Of a stretch of DNA of 64,000 nucleotides, positions 26,401 to 35,076 are shown one piece after another. This DNA comes from Parapedobacter luteus (GTDB lineage Bacteria; Bacteroidota; Bacteroidia; Sphingobacteriales; Sphingobacteriaceae). The position numbers and the translations under genes were made by a program. Under the pieces are notes generated by a model. That model worked only from the letters and a program-made list of their open reading frames with translations. It was not told where the DNA came from and ran no database searches. Each line of letters begins with the position of its first letter. The stretch's first letter is position 1. The stretch spans positions 310,001-374,000 of the forward strand of contig NZ_FUYS01000004.1 of NCBI RefSeq assembly GCF_900168055.1. The letters run 5' to 3'.

Positions 26401-29061
26401 CTTATACCTTACTGAAAGCAGCCACACTCGGGGCATGATGTAGGTGACCTGCTCGCTTGCGAGGAAGTCGGAAATGGAATTGGACACCTTGGTGCGGTTG
26501 TCCAGGAAGTTGTTTGCTGTGAGGCGGAAGCCCCAGGGAGTATGCTCCGGTTGGTAGTCCAGCGCCGCATTGGCCACATGGTATGAGTCGCTGAGACCCG
26601 TCCGAGTATTCCGGTTGCGGAAGTAGGTATATTCAGCCATGGCGGACCAATCCCTTAGCAGCCGCCAGTCGAGACTGGCATCCAACTGGTCGGTAGTGAA
26701 GCGGGATGAGGTATTGCCGCGGAAGCGGTTGAATCCCTTGGTATAGGCAACCGATGCCCGGGGCCAGTCGCTCGGTTCGGTGCGCATGTTTACGGTATAC
26801 TGGTGGCTTGTGCGGCGGTTGTTTGCCAGTATGTCATTGACCGTCTGGGAATAATCGAACCAGCTGAGCCGTACATTTCCGCCCACGCGGAAAAAAGCCA
26901 CCCGGTTGGAATACGAGCCGTACGCCATCCAGTTCGTTTCGGGATTGTCGGTCAACACGGGCATCGAATAATGGTTGATGCCTTCAAACTGCAGTTCGTT
27001 ACGGATGGCGCGCACCTTGCGGTTGAACGTGATGGACGCATTAGCTATTGGCCCCCCGATACCCGTGAAGCGGGTATAGCGCAGGGCAGAGCGGTGATAG
27101 CGCTCATTGGCCAGCAGAGCGTTACCCCTGGCCACAGCATTGTACGAGGTGAGCGTAAAGCGGCTGTTCAGCTGCCCAACGCGGGGGAAGCTATTGGCAT
27201 ATTGGTAGTCGAATACGATCCGTTCGTTTTCCCGTATTTCATATTCGCTTTTCCATGTTGGCTCGGGCAAGAAGCGGCTAAGGCGGTGGTTGCCGTCTGT
27301 TTGCGCGGTAGAGAGTGCGTACCAGTGGCCATAGAGAGAAGCCGTATTGCTGACGGGGCCAGTGATGAATTTATAGTCTAGGCCGACGAAGGCATCGTTG
27401 AGCCGGTAAAGGACATCATTGCCAAATCCGGCCTCGGCAAAGCTATTGACCGAACCATCGGACAACAACTGCCGTTCGCTGGTCAGCAGATCCACCCGAG
27501 CAAAGTTGTTGCCGATGTTGCTGTGGAGTTGGTGGCGGCTATTGATGACCCAGTAGTGCTTGAAGAGCGCGTCTACGCTGTTGCTGCGCTGGCGACCCAG
27601 CTGTTCAATACGGTATTGATCATCCGTTTCCAGCGGGATAAAACCCACGAGGAAGGCCTGGTCGTTGATCCAAGTATTCAGCGGTGTATTTTTCTCATAT
27701 ACGTGATTGACCACAAAGGTGGTCGTGTGCTGTACATTATACGCCTTATGCCATTCGATATACTGTTTCAGGGAGTGATTATCCGCATCGCTGAGGGTAT
27801 TAAAGTAACTGTTCTGGAGGTTGGTGACCGAATTGAGCAGGTTGGAGAGGGAATTTCCGCTGCTCTGCCACTGAGCATTGTAATACCATTTCTCGGTGTT
27901 GCTGGGGCTGTAATCCAATTTGGCATTGGCCAGTCCCATCAGGTCGTCGTTTCCCTGCTCGGCGAACCGTTCCTCATTGGTCACACCCTGGTTGGTCAGG
28001 TATTCAATGTAGGTATCAGCGCGTCGGTCGGTGAGCAGGCGGGAGAAGATGGCGAATCCGGAGACGTTGAGTTTTTCCACCACGTCACTGCTGAAGTTAA
28101 GGGCGGCGAAGCGCGAGCGGTTTTCCACCACGTCGCGGTTGTCCGAGGTAAACGTATTGAGGTTGGTAAACGAAGGGCGGCTATTGGTATTGACAAAGGC
28201 ACTAACACCACCCTGAAAGCGCATCATGTCATCGAAAGTGAATACCGACTTGCCAATGTCGTTGATGTCGCCGATGACGCTCACGTTATGGGCCGGCGTG
28301 TAATAGAACAGTGCCGCATGGCCGAGGTGGTGGCCGCCATTGCCGCCCCCGGCTTCAAGGTCACCGAATACGAGCCGTTTGCGGTCTTCTTTGAGCTTTA
28401 CATTCATGGCCATCTCATCCGTGCCGGAGACCTCTTTGAGGAAGCCCACCTCGTTGAAGTGGTCGATGACCTCAATCTGGTCGAGTGCATCGGCGGGAAT
28501 GTTTTCCACGGCCAGTTTGCTGCCCCCGCCGAAGAATTTTTTTCCTTCCACGAGCATGTGGCGGATGGGCTGCCCGTTGAAGGTAACGCGCCCATCACGG
28601 TCCACCTCTACGCCCGGCAATTTGCCAAGGACGTCTTTCAGCTTGCGTTCGTTGCCCGCAGCAAAAGCCTCTACGTTGAAGACGATGGTATCCTTCTTGA
28701 TGATGACGGGACGGTATTCGTGCTCGATGATGATTTCCCTGAGCTGCTCGTTTTTGGTCCGGAGTTTGAAATCGTGCCGAAGGTTACTATTGCTTGGGTC
28801 GAGTTTAGTTGAATCTGGATGATAGCCGATATAGGAAACGCTAAGGAGATAGGCTTTGGAAGCATCCAACGTAAAATTGTATTGCCCCTGTGCATTAGCC
28901 ATTGCGAACTTGACATTACCGTCCTCACCTAGGGCTTTTGCCATTACATTAGCCCGTCCCAATGGCGCGCCGCTTTCGTCAGATACGATGCCGGTTATGA
29001 TTCGGAACTGAGAAAATGTGACCAGCGGGAACAATAGCAATAAATTAAGTAGCCTGTACAC
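26395..29061 (-). CDS. Outer-membrane beta-barrel receptor with carboxypeptidase-like regulatory domain
   Basis: 888 residues. A signal peptide (about 1-17, ending TFSQ) precedes a CarboxypepD_reg-like domain (RIITGIVSDESGAPLGRANVMAK). Next is a plug-like region (KLKDVLGKLPGVEVDRDGRVTFNGQPI; LDQIEVIDHFNEVGFLKE), then a long barrel ending in a basic-hydrophobic strand (VWLLSVRYKL). This architecture is common in Bacteroidota TonB-dependent-receptor-like proteins that pair with GLPGLI proteins. The GLPGLI gene is 93 nt upstream. The ligand is unknown. It is G+C-rich compared with the GLPGLI gene. Confidence 0.85.
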   Translation of the reverse strand: MYRLLNLLLLFPLVTFSQFRIITGIVSDESGAPLGRANVMAKALGEDGNVKFAMANAQGQYNFTLDASKAYLLSVSYIGYHPDSTKLDPSNSNLRHDFKLRTKNEQLREIIIEHEYRPVIIKKDTIVFNVEAFAAGNERKLKDVLGKLPGVEVDRDGRVTFNGQPIRHMLVEGKKFFGGGSKLAVENIPADALDQIEVIDHFNEVGFLKEVSGTDEMAMNVKLKEDRKRLVFGDLEAGGGNGGHHLGHAALFYYTPAHNVSVIGDINDIGKSVFTFDDMMRFQGGVSAFVNTNSRPSFTNLNTFTSDNRDVVENRSRFAALNFSSDVVEKLNVSGFAIFSRLLTDRRADTYIEYLTNQGVTNEERFAEQGNDDLMGLANAKLDYSPSNTEKWYYNAQWQSSGNSLSNLLNSVTNLQNSYFNTLSDADNHSLKQYIEWHKAYNVQHTTTFVVNHVYEKNTPLNTWINDQAFLVGFIPLETDDQYRIEQLGRQRSNSVDALFKHYWVINSRHQLHSNIGNNFARVDLLTSERQLLSDGSVNSFAEAGFGNDVLYRLNDAFVGLDYKFITGPVSNTASLYGHWYALSTAQTDGNHRLSRFLPEPTWKSEYEIRENERIVFDYQYANSFPRVGQLNSRFTLTSYNAVARGNALLANERYHRSALRYTRFTGIGGPIANASITFNRKVRAIRNELQFEGINHYSMPVLTDNPETNWMAYGSYSNRVAFFRVGGNVRLSWFDYSQTVNDILANNRRTSHQYTVNMRTEPSDWPRASVAYTKGFNRFRGNTSSRFTTDQLDASLDWRLLRDWSAMAEYTYFRNRNTRTGLSDSYHVANAALDYQPEHTPWGFRLTANNFLDNRTKVSNSISDFLASEQVTYIMPRVWLLSVRYKL

Positions 29062-29154
29062 CCGTACTGTTTTGACTTATCATGTATGTTTTTGTAATAG
29101 GAATTACCTTTTAAAGTAATCTTCACCTTCTAACTATTGACATAAATCACATCA

Positions 29155-29952
29155 TCAAAACGGAGGCATTATTTTCCCCCTCCGTTCCATTATTTTCTTG
29201 TGAATATCCCTGTAAAACTGTTCTTCTGAAATTAATTCGAATTCGGGCATTGGCAAAATAGCAATGTTTTCTCCTAGCGAAATGGATTTCGCACCGAATA
29301 TCGTAGTATTGGTTTGTAATTCCAAAATCAGCCCAGGCAAGCCTCCATATTTCAACGGTCCAAAAGGGAACGGGAGTTCAGGGCAAAACCAAGCAATGAC
29401 AGGAATTCTTCGTAATCCACCGCTACCGTTCTGAGATAGATTGTCACGGGTCGCTTTAAAACACTTATATCCGGCTATTTCTTTGCTTTCGTTCGTAATT
29501 TTCCATCCTGTATGTCTACCGCTCTTAAAAGAATCTACCAAGAGATAGTCTTTGTGAAACGGGGGAAGAGCTGGCATGACACGGTACGCAGCGTCTGGAT
29601 TTTGCCAAAAATGCCTGTTGGTAGAGACACCTATAAAAAAAATCTCTGCACTTTTAACATCTTCTGGAGGGATTGTTCTACTCTCATCAAGGTTAAACGT
29701 CGCGTTTGAATCTATAAAATTCAGTGAAAACGTAAGTTGCTCAAGAATCATCGGTAGACGAGGATTCTGTCTTAGTTCATTATCGGTCAATCTATTTTTT
29801 GTATTTTTGACTTTATATTTCACAATCCCACTATTGTAGGATTGGCTAAAGCTGAAAAATTGGCTTGCCAATAGCAAGGCAAGTAATGATAAGCGGATTA
29901 ATGTCAAATCAACCCTTTTTATTCGGAACAAAACTGTAAGTATTCTCTCCAT
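29155..29952 (-). CDS. GLPGLI family protein
   Basis: 265 residues with an N-terminal signal segment (hydrophobic 16-36, ending SFSQ). The family motif GLPGLI is at 204-209, preceded by IAWFCPELPFPFGPLKYG, and a GYKCFKA motif lies at 161-167. GLPGLI proteins are exported, of unknown function, and usually sit next to TonB-type barrels, as here. The gene and its upstream flank are visibly richer in A+T than neighbours. Its start overlaps the 3' end of a broken small gene by 34 nt. Role in assembly or ligand capture for the barrel is inference. Confidence 0.88.
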   Translation of the reverse strand: MERILTVLFRIKRVDLTLIRLSLLALLLASQFFSFSQSYNSGIVKYKVKNTKNRLTDNELRQNPRLPMILEQLTFSLNFIDSNATFNLDESRTIPPEDVKSAEIFFIGVSTNRHFWQNPDAAYRVMPALPPFHKDYLLVDSFKSGRHTGWKITNESKEIAGYKCFKATRDNLSQNGSGGLRRIPVIAWFCPELPFPFGPLKYGGLPGLILELQTNTTIFGAKSISLGENIAILPMPEFELISEEQFYRDIHKKIMERRGKIMPPF

Positions 29953-30127
29953 TTTTCGTAAGCAAAATCCTCGTCAGCATCCTCTTGAGTAACATAATAC
30001 AGATAGACTTCAAAAGCTGCATCTTCACAGGAAACATTAATTTGCTGAACGTTTAATAAAGATACAGAAGAAGATGAAGTCACAAAAACCATAGGGTTGT
30101 GACCATTGTTGTAAGTAGAGATTTCAT
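29919..30127 (-). pseudogene. Possible frameshifted small secreted-protein gene
   Basis: An ATG at 30127 opens a signal-like start (MKSLLTTMVTTLWFL) that stops at 30080. Reading one frame over gives 57 codons to a TAA at 29919-29921 (VTSSSSVSLLNVQQINVSCE ... EKWREYLQFCSE). One extra base in the five-base homopolymer at 30084-30088 would join them into a 69-residue exported protein. Alternatively an ATG at 30092 in the second frame makes an intact 57-residue protein. The region is A+T-rich. I do not recognise the product. Confidence 0.4.
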
Positions 30128-30406
30128 ATTCTGATATATTTTGGTTTGTATACTCAAAATAAAATTAAACTAATTGATTTGAAAATTCCAATTTTTTTTG
30201 AAATAACCTTGAAAATTTTACCAAGATTTAGCCGATAGCTCTCTTTTAATTTGGGGCCCCGCGGAGTATTTAACCGTACCTACTTCCCTCGAACTATGAG
30301 GCAAATAATCCTTTCGATAAATGGTTTTTCTTTGCTGGCTTTCCGTGTCAAACGCACCCCTTTAGGATTTGCATCCGCAGTGTTCGTGAATACCATGCAT
30401 TTTAGC
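30128..30406. other. Intergenic, no gene seen
   Basis: About 280 bp, A+T-rich up to 30240 and then close to the window average. It separates the leftward GLPGLI block from the rightward OstA-like gene. No hairpin terminator or reading frame is convincing. Confidence 0.6.
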
Positions 30407-30414
30407 TAAGTTTG
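30407..30414 (+). promoter_or_regulatory. -7 box of the OstA-like gene, 5 nt from a GTG start
   Basis: TAAGTTTG, then CGCCT, then GTG at 30420. TTCG at 30383-30386, 20 nt upstream, is a plausible -33 element. The box supports the GTG start and a leaderless transcript. Confidence 0.65.
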
Positions 30415-30419
30415 CGCCT

Positions 30420-32912
30420 GTGAAGAAAAGCCTGTTGTTCATATGTTTCGCTGCATTCATTTCGACGCTTACGTACGCTCAGCAGCGTGACGAATTGAGA
30501 TTGATATCGTCTTCACACAGTCGCCTCAATGCAACTACGGGCAACATGATGAATTACCGGCCTGTATATGAACACCACGGTTCGACACTATCAGCCGATA
30601 GTGGCTATGTCTATAACGACAATGAAGGCAGGCAATTTTTCGATGCGTTCGGTAAGGTGATTATCACCCAGCCGAATGGAACCGTCATTTATGCAGACAA
30701 ATTACATTACGTCGCCGAAACCCAACTTGCCACGCTCACCAATAACGTACGCATGGTAGATGGCAATTCGGTACTCACCACCAACTACCTCACATACAAC
30801 ATGAAAAGCAGCGTGGGCACCTATACCGGTGGCGGGCGCATCGTTAATACCACGGATACCATTACGAGCAGAAATGCCTACTACTTCGATAATACCAAGG
30901 ATGCTTATTTTCGCTATGATGTCGTCGTACGGACGCCAGACGTAAAAATTTATACCGATACCATGCGGTATAATTCGGCCACCAAAATGACCTATTTCTA
31001 TGGCCCTACCAACATCAAAGGCAATGATGGCGAAAACCTCTACACCGAACGTGGCGAATACAACACCGAGACGGAGCAAGCTTGGTTTGACCGTAACAAC
31101 CTGTATACGGAAGGGAGCCGTTTCCTCCGCGGCGACAGCCTCTACTACGACGGCACATCGGGCAACGGGCGTGCCGTACAGAACGTGGTGTTTATCGACA
31201 CGGCACAGCAATACTTTACCTACGGTGGCGAGGGGTTGTACAACCGGATCGATGAATCCATCACGATGACCAAGAACCCCTTGGTGATGACCGTAACGCG
31301 CAATGATAGCACGGCGTCGTCCGTGGATAGCATCAGTACCCTATCGCCAGATACATCCGTACAAGCTATCGATACGCTAAAAAAACCTCAACCTGCTGCC
31401 GTAGACACCATTTACATGACGGCCGATACGCTGTTTTCAAAGCTCATTTTATTGAAGGACTATTTACCCAAGGTCTTTGACCTTGATCGTGAAGGTGGCG
31501 AAATTGATGACTTTGAAGACGAGGACTATGGCGACGATTACGGCAATATGGATGACACCGGCTCGTCGGACGGCATGGACGAACCGCCGCCGTTGAGCAG
31601 CGACTCACTGCAAACCGACACTGCCGTTATCGATAGCCTTCAGCGACAACCTCGGGACAGTTTGGAGGCATTCCCCGCCACGCTGCTGGATACGCTGAAA
31701 GCACCTCCCGACAGCCTAAGCACGCCCAAAACCGCCGACCCGGCCATCAATATGGCAATAAAAGCTGATTCGGCAGTGCTGCAAACTCATCTCAATCGAG
31801 TGGCCGCGGCGCCGCTGGAGACGGCTGGCTTGGATATTTTGGCGCGTAATCTTGCGGCAGACAGTGTACTCCGCGGACAAGCAGTAATACCTACCGGCGG
31901 AGAAACCGACAGCCTGATGGCTGCGGCCATGACCGCGCTTTCCCGTCCACCCACCGACACGGTACCAAAAGACACATTGGGTAGCGACACGGTAAAAACG
32001 CGCATCATCAAGGCCTATTACAACGTTCGGCTCTTCAAATCGGACCTGCAAGCGGTGGCTGATTCCGTATACTATGGCTACCCTGATTCCATGATGCGTT
32101 TCTTTGGCCGCCCGATGATATGGGCGCAGGGATCGCAGATGACGGCCGATACGATTTATATGCAAATACGTAACGAGCAGCTGGACAACATGTTGCTGGT
32201 CAGCAATAGTTTTATGGTAAATACCCAACTGGATTCTACCAAGTACAATCAAATCAAAGGAAGGCGGATTACCGGCTTTTTTTCGAACAATGCGCTGGAT
32301 CGGATGTTTATAGACGGCAATGCAGAGAGCATCTACTACACCGTCGATGAAAAGCGCAAAGTGTATACCAACATGTACCACAATCGCAGCAGCCGGATTA
32401 AGATATTAGTCGATAGCAATCAAATTACCTATTTCAATCCGATTAGGCGCGTGGATGGCAAGGTCTACCCGATGCACCTTGTCCCCCAAGACGCGGAGAT
32501 ACTGGAGGGTTTTGTATGGAAGCCGGGGGATCGCCCCACCTCGAAGGAGGATTTGCTCATCCGGAGGCGTCCGCCAGCTGGCGCAGATGCCGTGGTCCCG
32601 CCAGACTCGACGGAAGCGCCACAAGCACCCGGCGGGCGACCAGTTCCGGCGGGGGTTGATTCCACATCGATTCAACCGGATACGATTCCGCGACCCGATA
32701 TGACCGATAGCACAATGAACCTATCGATGCTTTGGCCGTCCGGCAATCCATGCATCGAGGCTGTATCGCCCTGGGCCGAGCAGCAATATCGCAAGATGCA
32801 TGGTCAGGAACGCGGGAGCCAACTCATGCTTGTCAAACAGCTGCCAATCGTGGACCGAAATGACCACCAGCATCGCGACGATCAACGGCATGGTAGCCAA
32901 TCGAGTAAATAG
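30420..32912 (+). CDS. OstA-like (LptA/LptD N-domain) protein with run-on C-terminus
   Basis: 830 residues. A signal peptide (about 1-20, LTYAQQ) is followed by OstA/LptA beta-jellyroll repeats (about 45-290: DSGYVYNDNEGRQFFDAFGKVIITQPNG; NAYYFDNTKDAYFRYDVV). A long Asp/Pro/Ser-rich linker (about 290-530, with EIDDFEDEDYGDDYG) precedes more jellyroll repeats (530-690). Such proteins probably act in LPS transport across the periplasm. The last 64 residues, after about residue 766, are encoded antisense to doxX, have no family character, and suggest a lost stop codon. The start is GTG at 30420, supported by the promoter position. Confidence 0.8.
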   Translation: MKKSLLFICFAAFISTLTYAQQRDELRLISSSHSRLNATTGNMMNYRPVYEHHGSTLSADSGYVYNDNEGRQFFDAFGKVIITQPNGTVIYADKLHYVAETQLATLTNNVRMVDGNSVLTTNYLTYNMKSSVGTYTGGGRIVNTTDTITSRNAYYFDNTKDAYFRYDVVVRTPDVKIYTDTMRYNSATKMTYFYGPTNIKGNDGENLYTERGEYNTETEQAWFDRNNLYTEGSRFLRGDSLYYDGTSGNGRAVQNVVFIDTAQQYFTYGGEGLYNRIDESITMTKNPLVMTVTRNDSTASSVDSISTLSPDTSVQAIDTLKKPQPAAVDTIYMTADTLFSKLILLKDYLPKVFDLDREGGEIDDFEDEDYGDDYGNMDDTGSSDGMDEPPPLSSDSLQTDTAVIDSLQRQPRDSLEAFPATLLDTLKAPPDSLSTPKTADPAINMAIKADSAVLQTHLNRVAAAPLETAGLDILARNLAADSVLRGQAVIPTGGETDSLMAAAMTALSRPPTDTVPKDTLGSDTVKTRIIKAYYNVRLFKSDLQAVADSVYYGYPDSMMRFFGRPMIWAQGSQMTADTIYMQIRNEQLDNMLLVSNSFMVNTQLDSTKYNQIKGRRITGFFSNNALDRMFIDGNAESIYYTVDEKRKVYTNMYHNRSSRIKILVDSNQITYFNPIRRVDGKVYPMHLVPQDAEILEGFVWKPGDRPTSKEDLLIRRRPPAGADAVVPPDSTEAPQAPGGRPVPAGVDSTSIQPDTIPRPDMTDSTMNLSMLWPSGNPCIEAVSPWAEQQYRKMHGQERGSQLMLVKQLPIVDRNDHQHRDDQRHGSQSSK

Positions 32913-33143
32913 TCCCAATACCAATAACGCAGAGCAAAATAGTTCGGCAAAAATAGCCAGCCCCATGGAGACGGGGCCACCCAATCCCATGAAGTCGTAA
33001 AACGAGCCGTTCTTAGCCGCAAAATTGACCCATTTGCCGTAACCGTAAGTCGGAATCATCAATACACCGGCCCCCAGCCGCAACATCAATGTCGCCAACT
33101 GGAAAGAGGATGCATTATACCCGGTAGTCATGAACCTTTTCAT
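32721..33143 (-). CDS. DoxX family membrane protein
   Basis: 140 residues with four hydrophobic helices. The N-terminal MLRLGAGVLMIPTYGYGKWVNF and FAELFCSALLVLGLFTRLATMPL match the DoxX family (small membrane proteins linked to redox or thiosulfate chemistry; role here unknown). A TATATTTG box ends 4 nt upstream of the ATG. Its 3' 192 nt overlap the OstA-like gene tail to tail. It diverges from the DGPF/ECF42 genes, whose group often sits beside such membrane proteins. Confidence 0.88.
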   Translation of the reverse strand: MKRFMTTGYNASSFQLATLMLRLGAGVLMIPTYGYGKWVNFAAKNGSFYDFMGLGGPVSMGLAIFAELFCSALLVLGLFTRLATMPLIVAMLVVISVHDWQLFDKHELAPAFLTMHLAILLLGPGRYSLDAWIAGRPKHR

Positions 33144-33147
33144 GGCA

Positions 33148-33155
33148 CAAATATA
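33148..33155 (-). promoter_or_regulatory. -7 box of doxX, 4 nt from the ATG
   Basis: TATATTTG on the minus strand followed by TGCC and ATG at 33143. No good -33 element is seen. Confidence 0.5.
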
Positions 33156-33453
33156 TTTATTTAGAAATTATCTAAATATTTTCCGCAAGGTTCATCGACT
33201 GGTGTGCGACAGATTTCAAATGTCGAGAATCCAGATGTTTCCTGCACACCCAAATCAAAAATCTTTATCCTTCCTACGTCGACGTCTAAAAAAATTGCAT
33301 TTTTACCATTCGATATGGTTAGCAGACGAGTCGTACGGTGGCTTAGTATGGAACGAACGAAGCACGAAACGCCGTAAACAGACAAAAATAGCTTCAAAAA
33401 AATGTCCCCAAACGGCAAACCCGATTGTCAAGGTAAAAACAAAATAAAAAGTT
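33156..33453. other. Divergent intergenic region, doxX to DGPF gene
   Basis: About 300 bp without a convincing gene. It holds TGTCGA at 33221-33226, the reported -35 core of ECF42 promoters, but no CGA at the right distance. A 10-bp palindrome ACGTCGACGT lies at 33276-33285. Both are candidate regulatory sites only. Confidence 0.45.
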
Positions 33454-33801
33454 ATGAAAGAATTTCTAATGCTGATTCGCGAAGAATCAAATTACGGCGA
33501 ACTGTCTGCCGAGGAAATGCAAGCATGTATCGAGAAACATTATCGTTGGGTAGAGACCCTCAAGCAGAAGGGGCAATACAAGGAAGCCCAACCTCTTGAC
33601 GCGGGTGGCGCATACATCCGCGGCAAGCAAAAAATCGTATCAGACGGCCCCTTTTTGGAGGGAAAAGAATGTGTCAGTGGTTATTACATCCTATTGGCTG
33701 ATTCCCTTGAAGAAGCCATTGAGATCGCCAAGGGAAATCCAGACCTGGATTGGGATCGCACCGTTGAGATACGGGAAATCATGACAATGGAAGACGCGTA
33801 G
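33454..33801 (+). CDS. DGPF-domain (YCII-related) protein
   Basis: 115 residues, a single YCII-like fold with the name-giving motif SDGPF (63-67) followed by LEGKECVSGYYILLADSLEEAIEIA. DGPF proteins are the standard genomic partners of ECF42 sigma factors, and such a sigma gene starts 5 nt downstream. The biochemical role is unknown; regulation by the neighbouring sigma factor is the known trend for the group. Confidence 0.92.
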   Translation: MKEFLMLIREESNYGELSAEEMQACIEKHYRWVETLKQKGQYKEAQPLDAGGAYIRGKQKIVSDGPFLEGKECVSGYYILLADSLEEAIEIAKGNPDLDWDRTVEIREIMTMEDA

Positions 33802-33806
33802 ACGCA

Positions 33807-35057
33807 ATGGACGCCACGGGACAGCTGGTCGCTCATTTCTTCAGACAACACTCGGGGAAGATGGTTGCATCCCTTGCCCGGGTGTTTGGCATGGCGCAAT
33901 TAGACAATATCCTCGATGCCGTGCAAGATACCTTTGAGACTGCCATGTCCCATTGGCGCTACAACGGCATGCCGGCAGATCCACCGGCTTGGCTATCACG
34001 CGTTGCCCGCAACAAGCTGATCAACATCATCAATCGCGCCGCACGGCAGACCACTATTGAAGCCATGGAGGCTTCGATAGTGGCTGCGCAGGGCGAAACC
34101 CCGCCCGTGGTCGAGGACGAAGAAGCCGCGGACAGCCAAGTGCAACTGCTGGTGGCGTGCTGCCATCCGGCTCTCGGCGAACGCGACCGCATACTGACCA
34201 CGCTCCATGTCCTGTGCGGTTTCGGCGTTCCGGAATTAGCCAACGCATTACGGTTGAATCGTGAAGTGGTCAAGAAAGCTCTGCAGCGCAGTAAATCGAC
34301 CTTACGGCGTGTAAACATCCAATTGGATCCCCGAGCAGCAAAACACGCCGCGGAGAACTCCGCTACGGTGTGCACCATCTTATACCTCATGTTCAATGAG
34401 GGTTATAAGGCTACGCGCGATGCCAAAGGCATCAATATGGACCTTTGTTATGAAGCCATGCGTCTGGCGAAGCTGTTGCGCCCCATAGCACCTCCTGCAG
34501 CCGAAGTGGATGCGCTATTGGCACTTATGTTTTTCCATTCCGCCCGCTTTCCGGCACGGATAATGGCTTATGGCGAGTGGGTACCACTCGCAGAACAGGA
34601 CAGGAGGTTATGGGACCGACGGCTGATTGCCGAAGGCTTCCATTATTTGGAATGTGCAAAACGCAGCGGCTGTGCAGGCAAATACTACCTTGAATCGTTA
34701 ATCGCCTCATTGCATTGTGCGGCAAGGCATTTTGCAGAAACCGATTGGAAAGCGATCCTCGGCCTTTACCGGTTATTGGAAGGCCTTGAGCCGAGTTCAG
34801 TCCTCATCCGTCTTAACCGCCTGGTTGCTGAAAGCTACGCCGCCGGGCCTCTCGCCGTCATTACGGAGCTGGAAGCCATTCCGTACGACGCAGATTCCGG
34901 CACCGTATTTCTCCTCCAAGCCGTGAAAGCCCACGTATACCAACGCGCAGGTAGCACCGCGCAGGCTCACATCGCCTACCGTGCGGCCCTATCCCTTGCA
35001 CAAAATCCGCTGGATGCCCAGTATATCCAAAAACAGCTGAACACGTTATACACATGA
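33807..35057 (+). CDS. ECF42-type RNA polymerase sigma factor with C-terminal TPR-like extension
   Basis: 416 residues. Sigma region 2 occupies about 1-75 (LDNILDAVQDTFETAMSHW), region 4 about 110-170 (ERDRILTTLHVLCGFGVPELANALRLNREVVKKALQRSK). A long helical extension (about 175-416) includes FNEGYKATRDAKGINMDLCYEAMRLAKLL and ends in TPR-like repeats. This extension is the mark of the ECF42 group, which lacks a classical anti-sigma factor and is thought to be controlled through it. The DGPF gene immediately upstream completes the typical pair. Target genes are probably local (DGPF, perhaps doxX); that is inference. Confidence 0.93.
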   Translation: MDATGQLVAHFFRQHSGKMVASLARVFGMAQLDNILDAVQDTFETAMSHWRYNGMPADPPAWLSRVARNKLINIINRAARQTTIEAMEASIVAAQGETPPVVEDEEAADSQVQLLVACCHPALGERDRILTTLHVLCGFGVPELANALRLNREVVKKALQRSKSTLRRVNIQLDPRAAKHAAENSATVCTILYLMFNEGYKATRDAKGINMDLCYEAMRLAKLLRPIAPPAAEVDALLALMFFHSARFPARIMAYGEWVPLAEQDRRLWDRRLIAEGFHYLECAKRSGCAGKYYLESLIASLHCAARHFAETDWKAILGLYRLLEGLEPSSVLIRLNRLVAESYAAGPLAVITELEAIPYDADSGTVFLLQAVKAHVYQRAGSTAQAHIAYRAALSLAQNPLDAQYIQKQLNTLYT

Positions 35058-35076
35058 CGTCCAGACAGCCTAGCGC

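Noticed and set aside
26803-28822. Long rightward open frames (192, 429 and 160 codons) inside the outer-membrane barrel gene
   Set aside because: They lie antisense to a complete beta-barrel protein with signal peptide and domain motifs; the G+C-rich codon use of the real gene opens the opposite frames. No family motif is seen in them.
33221-33226. TGTCGA as an ECF42 promoter -35 core
   Set aside because: No CGA/TC element occurs at a suitable distance downstream on either strand, so one hexamer alone is not enough to call a promoter.
33130-33447. Open frame of 105 codons between doxX and the DGPF gene
   Set aside because: It overlaps the doxX start region and promoter boxes, has a low-complexity basic product and no motif.
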